Source: Seiridium cupressi (taxonomy: Eukaryota; Ascomycota; Sordariomycetes; Amphisphaeriales; Sporocadaceae). Taken from it: a stretch of 64,000 bases of DNA. The stretch lies in the NCBI GenBank assembly GCA_036674765.1, contig JARVKI010000030.1, positions 124,001 through 188,000 of the forward strand, written 5' to 3'. The position numbers and the translations under genes were made by a program. Position 1 is the first letter of the stretch, and each line of letters starts with the position of its first letter. The notes under the pieces are model-generated. The model saw only the letters and a program-made list of their open reading frames with translations, had not been told where the DNA came from and searched no databases. This document shows positions 21,901 to 34,492 of the stretch, piece by piece.

Positions 21901-23890
21901 CAGATCCCGGCATCCGCAACGGCGTCCCATAAGAAACATATAGCCGGAATACGGGATAATCACCCTATATTACCTAAATAATAGCGGTACCGAACCTAAG
22001 GAGGTTCGGTAGACTTTAGTTGTTCTGTGAACATACTCCTATTATCTTCTGCCATTTTGGACTCCCAACAATCTCAAAGGCATTAATCCTGGCTCCAGTC
22101 ATTTTTTGTTGAAATTTCAGAACTGGAAAGTGCGGCCAGTGTGTTGAGAACTCGAACAGACCGTCGGTCCAAAAATTGTTTCGATGGCATGATATCGTGC
22201 TCACTGGGTCTACGTGGACCGATGTATGGCATTTTCCGCCAATCTCTTGGTAACAACAACTCACGGATAAACATTAAAGATTATCATGGACCTGAAACTT
22301 TCGTGGAGCTTGGAACTCTTAAGTTTCAAAAGAAAAGATCAATCGTTGTTTTGTGGTATTCGAGATGACAGGCTGTCCTTGATTACTTTGGTATTGGACA
22401 GCAACTCTGGTCCTATGGTCTTCTCTTGTTTTGCGTTGCATTCGATCATAGCGCCGACAACGCTTCAGTTCGTGGCCTAATTCTACACCGAGCGAAATAG
22501 CCTGTCGTTCTTGCTCGGGTTGAAGCGTTCCGCGTCCATCATATGCGCCATTACAAGGACAGATATTGGAATATGGGTTCAACTGAAACTTCCGTCCCTG
22601 AGCACAGAGGAATACCTTGGATTTCACTCCAACGGCGCGAATATACCATTGAAACATACCAAGAATCGAAACTCTATCGAAGTACGATAACTAGGACTTT
22701 GGTTCCGCAAGCTCTTTAAATTAGGTTATGGTCCGAGAACGGTGAATTTCAATCAGACATCTCGGCAAACCGAAGTCCCTCTTTACAGCAGGCTTCTGTA
22801 TTCCCGTCCATGACGAGTTTGTGCTCGAGCTAGTTAGTTGGCGGAGTTACTCAAGTTCCGTTCCGACGAGTGCCCTCGCCTCGGACGCATTTGTAATTCC
22901 ATATCTAATAGATATCTGTAGTTTTCTTCTTGCATAGCTATGACGACGGAATGATCGACGAAGTCGACCCGGGAGCCCCGAGACTAGACTTAGTCCTAGT
23001 TCCTTGGAAAGCTAAAAGTTAGTGGGTCATTATTATAGTTACATACAGTAGGTAGTAGATACCGACTCCCTAAGAGATTTGCGCTAAAATTGCTTGCTTA
23101 TATGAACGTGGATGTGGGGCCCCCCAAAAAAGCAAAGATCTAGCCCAGGCCCTTACAAGTCCTCCCCGCCTCATTCGCAGATTGAGTAATAATACCAGTA
23201 TGCTTATCGGCCTATGGAGAGTAGGACGGCACGACCTCTTTCATTAATGAACAATCGGAAAAGGGCGAACTTGGTCGACTGACACTCCTCGGTTCAGTAC
23301 GGCATATCGAGTTGATGATATGTTCTACGTCAGTGGACCCACACAGCACGTGCAAGACCGTCTTGCCACCCATATTTTCGGGATAACGAACTCTTGAGTG
23401 CCTCGGGACTATCCTGGCCTACGTCGTGTCAGTGGATAGTTACGTGTTTCGAGATCAATATGATGCGAAAACAACATGTGGGGGTTTGGACGTGAGATGT
23501 GGCGTAGTTCTGACGTCAGTAATAGCCACAATTGGATTCTGGAGCACACGTCTGGAATGGCACAATAGACGTAGTTTCAGGCGGCGACGTGCAGCGTATG
23601 ATGACCCCGCGATGCCTTGTTTGTGGACCGTTGTCTGTCAGCGGGCACAGCGAAAAAGATTACCCCTCTTTGCGGGACATTTCTTCCGGGCTAGGACAAT
23701 CCCTGTTCTAAATGACGTTGCTCGAGTTCCATATGACTGCCCCTAGTGGGGATCGTTGCCTGATGCATGCAACAACCGTAGGTTGAAGAGGCCTCGAATC
23801 ATCAAGTACCAAGTACCATTCTTGTTTCGGTGCGGTGATATCATGAGTCCATCTGGTAGCGCTTGAATGGACCACAGATCCAAGAACAAC
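21901..23890. other. Gene-poor stretch after HET relic
   Basis: The first part may be degraded C-terminal sequence of the HET gene. Frames at 22319-22657 (minus) and 23426-23746 (plus, 106 codons) have no recognisable motif. The end of the stretch is the promoter of the Grg1-like gene. Confidence 0.4.
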
Positions 23891-23896
23891 TATAAG
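23891..23896 (+). promoter_or_regulatory. TATA box of the Grg1-like gene
   Basis: TATAAG lies 119 nt before the start codon. It is followed by a leader rich in CAATCTCAT and CAACATCAA-type repeats with few G residues. This layout is typical of highly expressed stress genes of filamentous fungi. Confidence 0.5.
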
Positions 23897-24009
23897 ATAG
23901 CTCACAAAGCAGCCATTCTAAGCTGGATCTCAATCTCAATCTCATCTCACATCTCGCATCAACATCAACAAATCACACTTCCACCAAACACACTCAAACT
24001 ACCATCACA

Positions 24010-24371
24010 ATGGATTCCATCAAGCAAGGTGCCAACTACGTCGCTGAGAAGGGCCAACGTACGTAAAACCGTTCCCTCATCTGCACGCTGCACACTCCGT
24101 CGTGGGCGTCGTCGACTACTTTGTATCAACTGATACTAACCGGTCATTTATAGAAGCCACTTCCGGCCTCTCCAAGGAGGGAAACAAGGAGGTTGCCAAG
24201 GACTCCAACGCATCCGTTGGCACTCGGTGAGTGCCACTGCTCCATATCATATCTGGCTTACGTGACTAATATATTCTCTTCAGTGCCTCTGCTGCAAAGG
24301 ACGCTGTTGGTGACAAGGCCAACGAGACCGGTCACAGCGCCAAGGGCTCGGCCCACAAGGAACAGATCTAA
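24010..24371 (+). CDS. grg1: Glucose-repressible / stress protein Grg1 (CCG-1) family
   Basis: A 69-aa, highly charged, cysteine-free protein. Exons 24010-24058, 24154-24226 and 24284-24371 join in frame (introns GTACGT and GTGAGT). The first intron has a textbook branch point TACTAAC at 24134-24140. The product begins MDSIKQGANYV and contains ATSGLSKEGNKEVAKDSNAS and ASAAKDAVGDKANETGHSAK, the hallmark of Neurospora grg-1/ccg-1 and its Aspergillus relatives. These genes are induced by glucose loss, stress and the circadian clock; the biochemical role is unknown. All splice sites and the full length are present, so I regard it as a live gene inside a gene-poor stretch. The symbol is a family name, not proof of orthology. 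Confidence 0.92.
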
Positions 24372-25708
24372 AGGACTTCAATCCACGTGATCCTATGGAA
24401 GATGTCATTGTGCATACAGACTTCCAAGGTCGATGGAATAATTTACAGATATAACTCTTATAATATGTAGTACTATTGAAACCATCATAAATCTTCGCGA
24501 ATTAGATATGCCTATTTTCGTACGAAAATTATTCCGCATATTTGACTATTATGCCTGATATGTCCCCTGGTTCCGTATTCGATGGTCGATGCCCGACAGA
24601 TGAAGAGTCAGGGATAATATGGAAATAGTATACTATTCTCATTGAAATGAAAAGCTTCAACCTTTGGATCTTTACCTGGGCCACTTTATCCGCTCGAAAA
24701 ATTCACGTGGTCGGTTGTGGGACAAGGAATAAACAACAGTGAACGAAATGCCGCTGTTGCTCTTGAGCCCGTTATATCAAATATAAAAACAAATACTTTG
24801 CCTTTCTGAAACCCTTGAGAGTCGTATTGAATTGGACACCAGCTCCAACTGGTAAGAACTTGTAATCTAAAATGTTTTTGGTATTCTTTCTATACTACTG
24901 AGAGGTGTTGTGGAAGATATTTACTATGTCCCCTTATAACCAACGATTTTTGATTCCTCAACGCAATTTTTCAAAAGCCGATGTCATGCAATGAGGACTG
25001 GTATTATGTCTGACACTAATGTGGGAAAATAGCATAAAGATACTTGATATCTCAAACCCCATGTCAAAGCGATATCGTTTCTTATTCAATGTTTTTACTG
25101 CGAACAGCCCATGCCAAGACCTGATGTGCCACAATGGGAGGGCCTACATTGTAGTGCTAGGGCCCCACTGAGCTAGAGCAGGCGGCACCAGCTGAACCCA
25201 TTAGTTCGATAAGCAGCCCGTCCGCTCTTCGGGAAGAGGAGGAATCCGTCCTTCCACACCACAATACTATTACCCGGCTCCGGCTGTACATTAGGCGCCA
25301 TTTTCATACGAAGAATGTTGCCTCTTAACCACCTCCAACAATGTTATTTACGCTAGCAAGTTCTTCGAAGGTTAAATATAAAGAGCCTCAAGGCCAGACC
25401 TACGAGCATAACATATTTGCCTACCTCGTTTTCCGACGAGATTCGACGGTCTGGCAAGACGGCACCCTGTCAACCCTTTTGGACAACACATTCGATCGAG
25501 AGAACTAGTCACTAAAACAACCAAATTCAACTTTCTCCACATGCAATAGCTCGTCATATCGTTGAAAGAAGCAGCCACTAAATGGTTTGGTTTATATGCA
25601 GTCTAATTTCAGCTGAGGTTCCTGAGACTCGCTGATGTATGCGTACCTGGCTCCAGTATATTAGCCCTAGTGTTACTTAAATTGTCTTGAACTACCTACC
25701 CAATCCAC
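24372..25708. other. Intergenic between grg1-like and oxygenase genes
   Basis: AT-rich 3' region of the Grg1-like gene followed by about 1 kb in which no gene was recognised. The frame at 25372-25578 (minus) has no motif. Confidence 0.4.
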
Positions 25709-26827
25709 TCATGACTGTACAGGTACAGGTCTTCCACCTTTGCTTTCCGCAACGGCGTCTCCGCGCTTCAAAGCCATGGCCTTTTTGACCTCCCATTCCC
25801 AGGCAGTCAAATTTTCATCCTCGACGTCCTCAGCCGTCGCAGGACTGCCAATCACTCTCCTCATGCTAGCACTACGCTGTGGTCGAACCAATAGAGCCAG
25901 ACTGTAACGATCAACAGAGCGCTGTTGACCGGGGGCGTAATAGACACGATGGACGTTGCTCCGTAGCAAGCCCGCCGTCCACTGGACCATGACATCGCCG
26001 AGGTTAACAATCAAGCAGCCCGGTTGCGGACGCACCCAGAGCCAGGCATTTTCGTCCGTAGCGGCCTTACCAGGCGCGAGGATCTGTAGACCACCGAGCA
26101 CGTTTGCGAGGAGTGTGACAGTACCAAAATCGCTGTGGTGAATCATACTAGTACGAAGGTCTGTGGGGTCTGGGCTTGCGAATGATTTGATGATACGTAC
26201 GACTGTGCCGGACTGCTCGCTGGGACTTTGTCGGGATGTAAACGTATCCTCCGGTAGGTCTAATTGAGTCGCAAGAGTGGAACAAACATCTGCAACTACA
26301 GCTTGGCCGTGCTTCAGAAATGCCTGGTATATTGGCAGATGAGACTTAAGAAGGGGCGGGATTTGTTGCATTGGAGTAGTTCCCATCAGACCGTCCTGGC
26401 CCATGTTGAACCATTCAAACCGATCAGGCTCATCCGTTTCGGTCTTGGCCTGACCACGTGGTTTAAAGCTAAGGATATGAGAACATGCTACACAATTGAG
26501 ATTCTCTCAAATACAAAGGGATCTTGCTTACCCAAGGAAACTCTTGGGTATGTCATGAAGGTACTGATCCATCAATTCCCGAGGGAGATTGAAAAGGTCT
26601 TTGCCTACTCCGAAAAGTTGATCAATTTCTTCTGTCATAGCCTCACCAAATTCGTCATTGCGCAGGTCTAGAAGGAAGAAACCAAGCTCTTGACAGGCTG
26701 CAAGCAGCCTTTTAGCGGCTGTTCCATCTTTTGCTCGAAGGTCAGCCAGAGGGATGGTATGTATGGGTGCAGTCTCAACTTCCTCGGGGAAAGGGGGAAC
26801 ATCGATGAAGAGTCTTTCGGAGGCCAT
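25709..26827 (-). CDS. 2-oxoglutarate/Fe(II)-dependent oxygenase (IPNS-like)
   Basis: Predicted 351-aa soluble oxygenase of the isopenicillin-N-synthase-like superfamily. Two exons, 26532-26827 and 25709-26468, join in frame (intron GTAAGC...TTAG, 63 nt). The N-terminal DIOX_N region has CQELGFFLLDLRND. The jelly-roll core carries the H-x-D iron ligands in HHSDFGTVTLL (His210, Asp212), the second histidine in SNVHRVYY (His272) and the 2-oxoglutarate-binding RxS in DRYSLALLV (Arg286, Ser288). GGLQILAP is the usual strand after the first ligands. All catalytic residues are present, so it should be active; the substrate is unknown. It stands alone in this window. It is not the source of the fragment at 8.5 kb, whose sequence differs. 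Confidence 0.9.
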
Positions 26828-29345
26828 GATTGGTCTACCCTTGGCAACTCAAGAGAGGTTTGGTGAACATGAAAAGAATGGAAGGCTAAAAAGCAGCGCA
26901 GCTATCGCTTTTGTCTCGCCATATGTTGGTCGCTGTGCCACAATGTTCAGAGGTGCTGATTGGATACTCACCTAGACCCCACCGAATCAGCCCACACCCC
27001 AGACGCGGAGGCTTACATAGCTATGTACCTACATACGGTGATCTGACATTGAGAATATTGTCACACTGACGAGGGACCGGATCGTCGGAAAACCCAATTC
27101 AAAGCAAAAGAACACTAGCCTCGGGGCTCATCAGAGATTTAGCAATCACCCAAACCAGAGTCACGTAAGTGAAACCGCGGCACACAAGAAAGTCACTGTA
27201 CAGTACAGGCGACACAAGGAACAGAAGCGTTTCCTGCCTGTAACTCAGAGAATTCCTGGAAGATCTACCTGGCAGCTGAGGATGCACCATCTTTTCAGCT
27301 GGCTGCTTTTTCAACGATTACACCCGGGGCATGCATCATGCATGTTATCTTTACACGTGCGGTTCCACGTTCCGAGTCGCGGTGGATCTACACACCAACC
27401 AATAGATCCATCAGATTGTGCTCGACATATCAGCTTGTCAACCTGAATGCAAGGTAGATCTAATACCCTATTGCCATTGGTGCACGGGCCGAGAGTTCTA
27501 TGCTGCATGATGGAGACCGTAGACACGTGTGGGATTTGTATGCTTGCCTGCGGTCGATTGCATGATCCTCCAAGGGACAAGAAATCCTTCTGGATGGCAT
27601 ATACTTTGTCATTCCTGTCAGCGCTTAGGGGCCACCAACGCGGTGCGAGGGGACTACACAGTACTATGCGACTATCTAACACGGTCCAGTCGCCTGAGCG
27701 GTCTTTGATTAACGGCTCTGGGAATTCATTCTTTCGCGCTTCCCAATTTATTACTGGGGAGAAGGTCAGTGATCGGAGATTGCAGACATTGTTTCCATCA
27801 AGAGCACCTGGCAGCCTGAACCCTCGGTGTCTGTCTCCGTATTTAGAGGCTGGCGGCTCGGCACGGATCCCTGCGCCTCACTCCGAGCCGCGCACATCCC
27901 ACCCTCTGGGCAACAGGTTATAGAACATGACGATCTAAGGATGATGGTTGAGCGCGGTGGTATTTGAGCTGAGAATCACTTCTTCGGTGCTTAGGAATGA
28001 ATATATTGAGTTCAACGACACTATATCTCCGTCTTATCGCTGCTGCCTCGGAATGATACTTATGGTCAGAGAAGCGGCTGGGCTCCGTGGCGATAAATTC
28101 AACACAGTGTGTTTGAGATCGTGCGATTGTGACGAAGACACACGAGGTACCCTCTGCTGTACTATACGACATCACCGAACAAACCAGCTGTCACCTGGAA
28201 GAGCTAGTTCCAGGAAATGATAAGATCCACCGGAAGGTAATTCTGATGTCGCCTAGCATTGTCTAAACGTTCACTCCCTGAGCGGCTGCTGCTCGCGCCA
28301 GGTAATTTGCCACTTATACAGCCAGTCCACGCATCGAGGAGTTATCATATACGACATACCTCACACGATCCGCCAAACAGCACTTGTCATCAATATGCCA
28401 AACCTGATTTGCGCGCTATGCAGAAACCATCCTCTACACTAGCGTGCTCTAGCGTTGGCGCACAAGGTGGTTTCTGAGGACGGCAGGTCCATGTATACAT
28501 TATCATATCAGTATATTGTAGCTTGGAAGACAAGGAGTACCTGTGGTACAAAGTAGTCAGGGAGGGGGGGTTTCCTGCCATGATAGCAAGCCATTGCTTG
28601 TGGCTAAGCTCTGTGCACTTAGACAGGCGCACCGACTGGAACCATCGAATTTGACGATTTAAGTTTTTGTCGTCTATAGTATCAAATCGATCAAAATTCG
28701 AGCTTCATTATAGACGTTTGCTAGATAGCGTGCTTGATTGGCTTGATCACAGAGGATCTTAGAGTATTAGCCGCGAGGTCAGCTGCAGTTTGAGGCTTAT
28801 CAGTTCTTCAGCTAACTACATGTATGTAGACTAGTTGGATTCATTGCATAAGGTGACCTGCGTTGGTCAAGACAAGTCTGTGTTGTGTCTTCGTGCCCCC
28901 AACGTATACATCCTGAGTTTTGGCCTGGCGATGTCTATACAGGGGGCCTCGCGCTCAAAAACAGCAAACTAACCATATTCTCAATTGAGCAATTTGAAGC
29001 AATGGTGCCTGTACAAGGTTGTAGCTACTTCTATATAATTATGTATTTATTTGTGAAACTAGTGAGCGTACACATGTATGGCTGGACAAGAGATAAGATA
29101 GAGATAAGCAACTTGGAATCCCAGCCCTTGTCATGTGGTTTCCTCCCCCACTATCGTTTACCCTGGTCTGCTTTTCGCAACTTCGCTGGGTTTTCCCTGA
29201 GAGTGCAGATACGTACTGTACGTAGTACAAAAACAACGAATCGCGCATCGCTTCTTCCCGCAGATCAGTAAGATAGTCACGTTATTGTATTGTCTTTTCC
29301 CGACCAATTTTCTATTTCCTGTCGTAGGACTAGACAATCAGTATT
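26828..29345. other. Gene-poor stretch
   Basis: About 2.5 kb with only short frames (for example 27447-27923 plus and 28885-29271 plus) that match no family and show no convincing splice continuation. The last 150 nt are the upstream region of the eS21-like gene. Confidence 0.4.
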
Positions 29346-29668
29346 ATGGAGAACGATAAGGATGATCTCGTTGAACTGTAAGATAGAAAACCACCGTGCT
29401 TCTCGTTACCACCCCGGTAATAAACTTTAGTTAGGTATGTTCCGAGAGAAAATGTAGCGCATCGAACCGCATCATTTCCGCCAAAGACCACACCTCCGTC
29501 CAGATTTCCGTCTCCAACGTCGGTGAAAGCGGTCACCTCATCCCCGGAGACAACAAGTTGTACGCACTCTGCGAATTCGTTCGAGGTATGGGAAAGGCAG
29601 ACGACGCCCTAAACCGACTTGTCAAGCTGGACGAATATGTCAAGAGCATTTGGAGCGATACGCGATGA
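29346..29668 (+). pseudogene. Diverged copy of 40S ribosomal protein eS21
   Basis: Exon 1 (29346-29377) encodes MENDKDDLVEL, matching the eS21 N-terminus. After an intron (GTAAGA...TTAG, 29378-29434) comes YVPR, then C-S-A-S-NRIISAKDHTSVQIS, then YALCEFVRGMGKADDALNRL to a stop at 29668. Without one 2-nt excess the length would be exactly 87 codons plus stop, the normal eS21 size. The excess is a duplicated GA at about 29445-29448, which shifts frame in the middle of the conserved YVPRKC block. An alternative acceptor (AG at 29447-29448) would restore frame but drop the four residues YVPR. The second half differs notably from the usual eS21 sequence. The intron is retained, so this is a DNA-level duplicate rather than a processed copy. 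Either a pseudogene or a diverged paralog; a base error would make it intact. Confidence 0.75.
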
Positions 29669-30971
29669 ATCAGCATGGGAAACGAAACGAGACTGAACTA
29701 CGATACCCCTTGCAGCACTCATGATAGAAACAATAACGCTCGGCCAATCCGACAGTAGCAGGTAGCTACGTAGACAGACTGTCACTGGGAAACAACAGTG
29801 TGCACGTATTTACAGGAGGCGGATGCCAAGTTTGACTGCGGATTCCGAGTGCATTGGGCGTACCAGAAACAAGAGGCAAGGCCATGGCCCATCCCAAGCT
29901 GAGCCGAATGTCGTTGGCATCACAGGTCGGATTGGGATGCAATGTATTGCCCTCGCTCTAGATTGGTACGAGTGTTACTTGGGTGTACCACTTACTTGCG
30001 ACCCGTGTCACAGTATACAAAGCCTATTACAGCCTTGACAGCCTTTACAGCCTCTGCTAACACTTCCGTGTTAGCGGCATTTTTGGTGCGGTGGCAGCTA
30101 CGACAACCCGTAGACCAGATGGAATTTTTCCAAACCTGCATACCTAATTAGAGGCTTGAATATAGACATGGTATAGGACTTCATCAGGCCCGTCCCAACT
30201 TAAGCCCATTGTCGACTACGTTCGATAGCTTGACATAAACCTCTGGACCTTCAGCAATCGGCAGGAGACAAGGCGGTCCGGAACTCAACAACTTAGAAAC
30301 CAACAGCACTTTGATACCCTGCTCGTTGCTATCCGACTATTGCGAGCATCATCGCGATTAAGGGCCGGTCATGCTACTTTCATTTCCCCTTTACGGGTAT
30401 ATCAGTAGTCTCTGGGCTTAAGCAGCATTTGAAGCAGCTCAATCGATCCCGAGTAACTGGTCTCCGGTGGGCTACTCTTCGTATTCGACCTCCAGAGTCG
30501 CTGACCACCTCATTATAAACTTTTAGACCACGAATTTGTGTAAAACCGACCCGGCACCTCATTCAATGCTTAATCGCCATCTAATTTCGCTCTTTCTTTC
30601 ATCGATGTAACACGTTACCGAGCCATATACTTGGGATGCGTCAAACAGGTTAAAACAACAGCTGCAATTAAACAGCGCCCGCGTGCCTTTTGTTCCGTTG
30701 ATGACATTGTGCTTAGACGTGATGCGAGATAGAGATCAATACGACTGTCTTCCCATACGAAATTATACTGCCAAGGTATGGTGTCTTTGATGAATTATGG
30801 ATAGGGCTCACTGGGTCATCCTTATTCATCCGAAATAACATTTCAATTGATATAGCTTGAATTCAGGTCACTCATAGAGTAGACAAATGAAGTCTCGCTG
30901 GACCGTATCTACCCAGATGGTCTGGATATGCATCATATTACGGTTTGAGTGTAAAGTTGTGCTCAAAAATC
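29669..30971. other. Intergenic with a hairpin and short tandem repeat
   Basis: No gene recognised. The only structured sequence is the repeat and hairpin block at 30027-30075. The right edge is the 3' region of the MFS gene on the minus strand. Confidence 0.4.
30027..30075. repeat. Three 9-nt repeats followed by a perfect 8-bp hairpin
   Basis: TTACAGCCT-like units occur three times in tandem (30027-30053). They are followed at once by GCTAACAC-TTCC-GTGTTAGC (30056-30075), an 8-bp perfect inverted repeat with a four-base loop. It could be the end of a decayed mobile element or a transcription stop for a short transcript. The sequence alone does not decide. Confidence 0.6.
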
Positions 30972-32703
30972 CTATAATACATATCGAAAGTTGGGTCCGT
31001 AGTTTTCCGACGCAGGTTCGTACCTTTCACCCTTTATCACCAGGCCATGCTTACGGTCAAGTCTGGCATTTTCCCAACAGAGGAGGAATCTCTGGGTCAG
31101 AGCCAAGATAGCCGAGAAGAACATGAAGGCGGCACATATGCTCATGCCCTCGACGTACCTGGGAGACTGGCTGGTTGGAAACACATTGGTACCCAAGAAT
31201 GGACCATATTGGCCAACTAGGTTGATGAGGACAATGGACATGCCGCGTCGGGAATCACTGCCTTGATTATCTGCAAAATAGAAAATTTGTTAATGATATC
31301 TCTTTGATTTTCTCCAAGGTCCACTTACTCAGAGTCAGTCCCAAGATATTGGGAATGGTCGCAAAGACACCTGCAGAGGCTAAGAAGGTGGCAAAGTAGC
31401 GGACGCCGACAGTATCGACACAAGCGAGAATGATGTAGCCGATGCCTCCAACAGCCGAGGTGACGAAAAGAACGAGACACCGCTGCTGTGTTCTGTCTGC
31501 AATCCACGTAGTGATCAAGGCGAACAAGAATGCCGCAAACGAGGGAGGTGCCGACAGGCCCTGAGCATCGATAGCGGTATAGCCCATATCTTCAAGAATG
31601 GTCGGCAGGAACACGGGGAGGCTGGAATAGCTGACATTTCCACAGAAGTACATGAGACCGCAGATCCATGCCTTGACATCGATGAGCAGAGGTGGAACCT
31701 CTTTCAGCTTGAATCCTCCAATCCTAGCGTTTGCATCCGTTCCGACTTGTCGCATAGCCCTAGCACGTACCACTTCCTTCTCCCCGGCATTCAAGAATCG
31801 CGCCTTCTCTGGCGAGTCAGGGATGAAGAAAAACGCGATTATTGCCATTGCGACGGTCGGAAGCCCTTCGACGAGGAACAGCAGGCGCCAGTTAGAAAGA
31901 TGTGCATGTCCGCTGGTAATACCATAGGCCAGAGCACCAGAAAAAGTAGAAGCTAGTGGGGCTGCGGATGCGAATAAACCGCAGCGAAACCCGATCTCAT
32001 GCCGAAGGTAGAAGAAAGACAGAAGATAGATGATCCCAGGGCTGGTCGTGATACCTGTCAACAAACGTCCGGATGCTGCAGCGATTTGTCTCTGCGTAGA
32101 GCCACAACTTACCCATAGCATGCTTCGAAAGCACCGAGCAGAAATCGAAGTGCCATCATGCCATCCCAGCTCTGTGCTCCGCTTTGCACCGTGGCAATCA
32201 GGCCCCTGTGTGACGGTCAGATTTCACGCGCAATGACCATGATATCTCGGGTCAGACTCACCATCCAAATACGACGACAGTTCCAACGAGGTGCGGAGGG
32301 AAGATCTTCCAAAGCACCACTCCAAACTCGGCAACAACATAGGCGATATAGAATATGTTGATGAGCCACTGATATCTGTTGCCAACGAGATTGAGGTCTT
32401 GGCTCATGCCAGCGATCTTGGCATTGCCTATATTCCCTCGGTCGAGGAAGGCCAGCATATCTTTGTAAATTGTTAGTGTGCGCGTGGCTTGGCGGATTGC
32501 TGACATATTCCAGTAGGCTACTCACATAGCACGAAGAATAGTGTCATTAAGTTCAAGTCAAGCTTACGGACGACGCGCGCCTCCTGAGCTTGACTGTAGT
32601 TTCCGTCAAAGGGCAATGCGTCGGCTGATCCACCGGGCTGTACAGCTATGGACTCACCAGCTTCCAAACCGGCGATGGACTGCTCCTTCTTTGATGAGCC
32701 CAT
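30972..32703 (-). CDS. MFS transporter, anion:cation symporter (allantoate permease-like) family
   Basis: Predicted 493-aa, 12-TM plasma-membrane uptake permease for small organic acids or vitamins (Dal5/Tna1/Fen2-type family). Five exons join in frame: 32526-32703, 32262-32460, 32113-32205, 31329-32041 and 30972-31270, all with GT-AG introns. Key blocks are VVRKLDLNLM with FFVLY before TM1, MLAFLDRGNIGNAKIAGM, FLLGAFEACYG joined across an intron to PGIIYLLSFFY, and the cytosolic loop with FFFIPDSPEKARFLNAGE. It ends with the usual hydrophilic tail YGPNFRYVL. I chose the acceptor at 32042-32043 because it alone restores the TM4-TM5 motif. There is no break, so it is likely functional; the transported compound is unknown. 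Confidence 0.88.
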
Positions 32704-34492
32704 TTCTCTTGAGCCAGAGAAGAGCAGTGCGGCTAATGGAGTCCTTCTTGCAACTGATGCAATGCTGTACTGTCACAGTTGATAAAGGTGTGAAGTAATA
32801 GGGAACAGGAGACACGGATCAATCAGGCGAGGGAAGAGTGAAAGGCCTGTTTGGGCAGGGCTAAGCTAATATGTCCAAGTCGCTTTTTGGTAGACTAACA
32901 AGATAACTTGACAGGGTTATGAAAGAGATGTGACTTCTAAACTCTCTTGTGATCTGACGGAGGCTTTCTCAGCCTGGTTCTTAGATACCAGGCAAACCGG
33001 TAACCGAGCAACGGTCAGAAGTTTTTCTTTTCTGCGTGCGTGCGTCGACACTGGAACCATGGAATCTAATCGCAAATCCCGGCAATTTCATCCATGCCTG
33101 TGTGTATTGGGTAAAGACAATGTTAAATTCATTGATTACATATGTACACAGTTAAATTTAGGTCAATACCGCCACCTACCTTGACAGCTACATATACCCA
33201 GCACTACCAGCGTACCAACCAACGGCCTTTTAGTGGTTCACTACGAGACTCGGGTTACGGGGCACCTGTGGTGGCTCCAGCGGGGTTTGGGGGAAAGCAA
33301 GGCCCACAGCACGGGTCGAGCCTTTCCAATCGGATAACACTGACATGCATCCATCACTCCCCCAACACGTTCTACGTCCGCGCATGAAGTGCACGTCGGC
33401 AATGGAGGTTAGGGCCGGGTGCAGATGCTTGTCTCCCCGGGACCACCATGCTCGGATCCTTCTGAATCTTATTCTTTCCCCACCGCTGCGAAAGATCTTT
33501 CCGTTTAACCATGCCTTCTACATGCTGATTGCCTTCACCATCTGGTCCTGGGTGATGTAGGTTACTAGCATAGCTCCATCATCTCGGTCAAATTACGGTG
33601 GTCACCTATCACTCTACCTATTTGATTTGATGCTCAGCCTGGTCAAGCTGGTCCCCAGGGTCTCATCAACATTTGCCTATTGGGTGAGACTGCGCGTCTC
33701 CAAGTCAGCTCAAGCTGATCCTTTCCACACCGGTCTTCCCTGGCAGGCAAGCTGATCTGACATGCCGAACAACTGGCTCAAGGTGGTAGGTTTGCGTTAC
33801 ACGGCATGTGAGTACCACGCTACTCCCGCAGTCGAACACCACATGGCAATCAGCGTCAACGGCGGAAGGATGGGGTGTGTGGTACATATACCACCCCGTT
33901 CGATTTCGCCATTGATGGACGATTGATTCGGCACGGTCGCCTGCCCAAAACCGTAGCTTTTGGTACACTGGCACGCTATGGACGGAGCTCGCAGCTTCAC
34001 GCCCGGTTTCACTGGCATGCAACATATCTAAGGCGATGATGATTACCAGTCGCCCTTACTGGCTGCCTTGCACGGGGAACAAACAAAAGTCAAAACTTTC
34101 CGCCAATCCGTTCATGGGGAACCCTAGTCATGGAAGTTTCTACCCAACCGGTCCCATGCTGACAGCTGACTGCATACATTGGTACTTTGATGCCGCTTTA
34201 TACGAAAGTAGCCAGGAAACCCCCCGTCTGGCTGTTTCAGCAGTACTGTTATCCCACGGAAACGCTCTCCCTGGTATGTAATAACCAATAAGCTTGGTGT
34301 TCCTCCGCCTCAAATGAAAGACAAGCACCATCACCCCAGCAGGAATTGCGCCCGATGGCACTCAACTACTCCCTCGTCTCGGAGTTTTTTTCTGTTTACA
34401 GAAATTGAAGCCGCGACACACAACTTATCATGAAGACTTAACCATATATCCATATATCCTATCTTCTGAAGCCTTCCACATGTTGCGTTGTG
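32704..34492. other. Intergenic, divergent promoter region
   Basis: About 1.8 kb between the minus-strand permease and the plus-strand rhodopsin-domain gene. Short frames only, none with a family motif. Confidence 0.4.

Noticed and set aside
23426..23746. 106-codon plus-strand frame
   Set aside because: No motif, basic random-looking composition, inside a gene-poor stretch.
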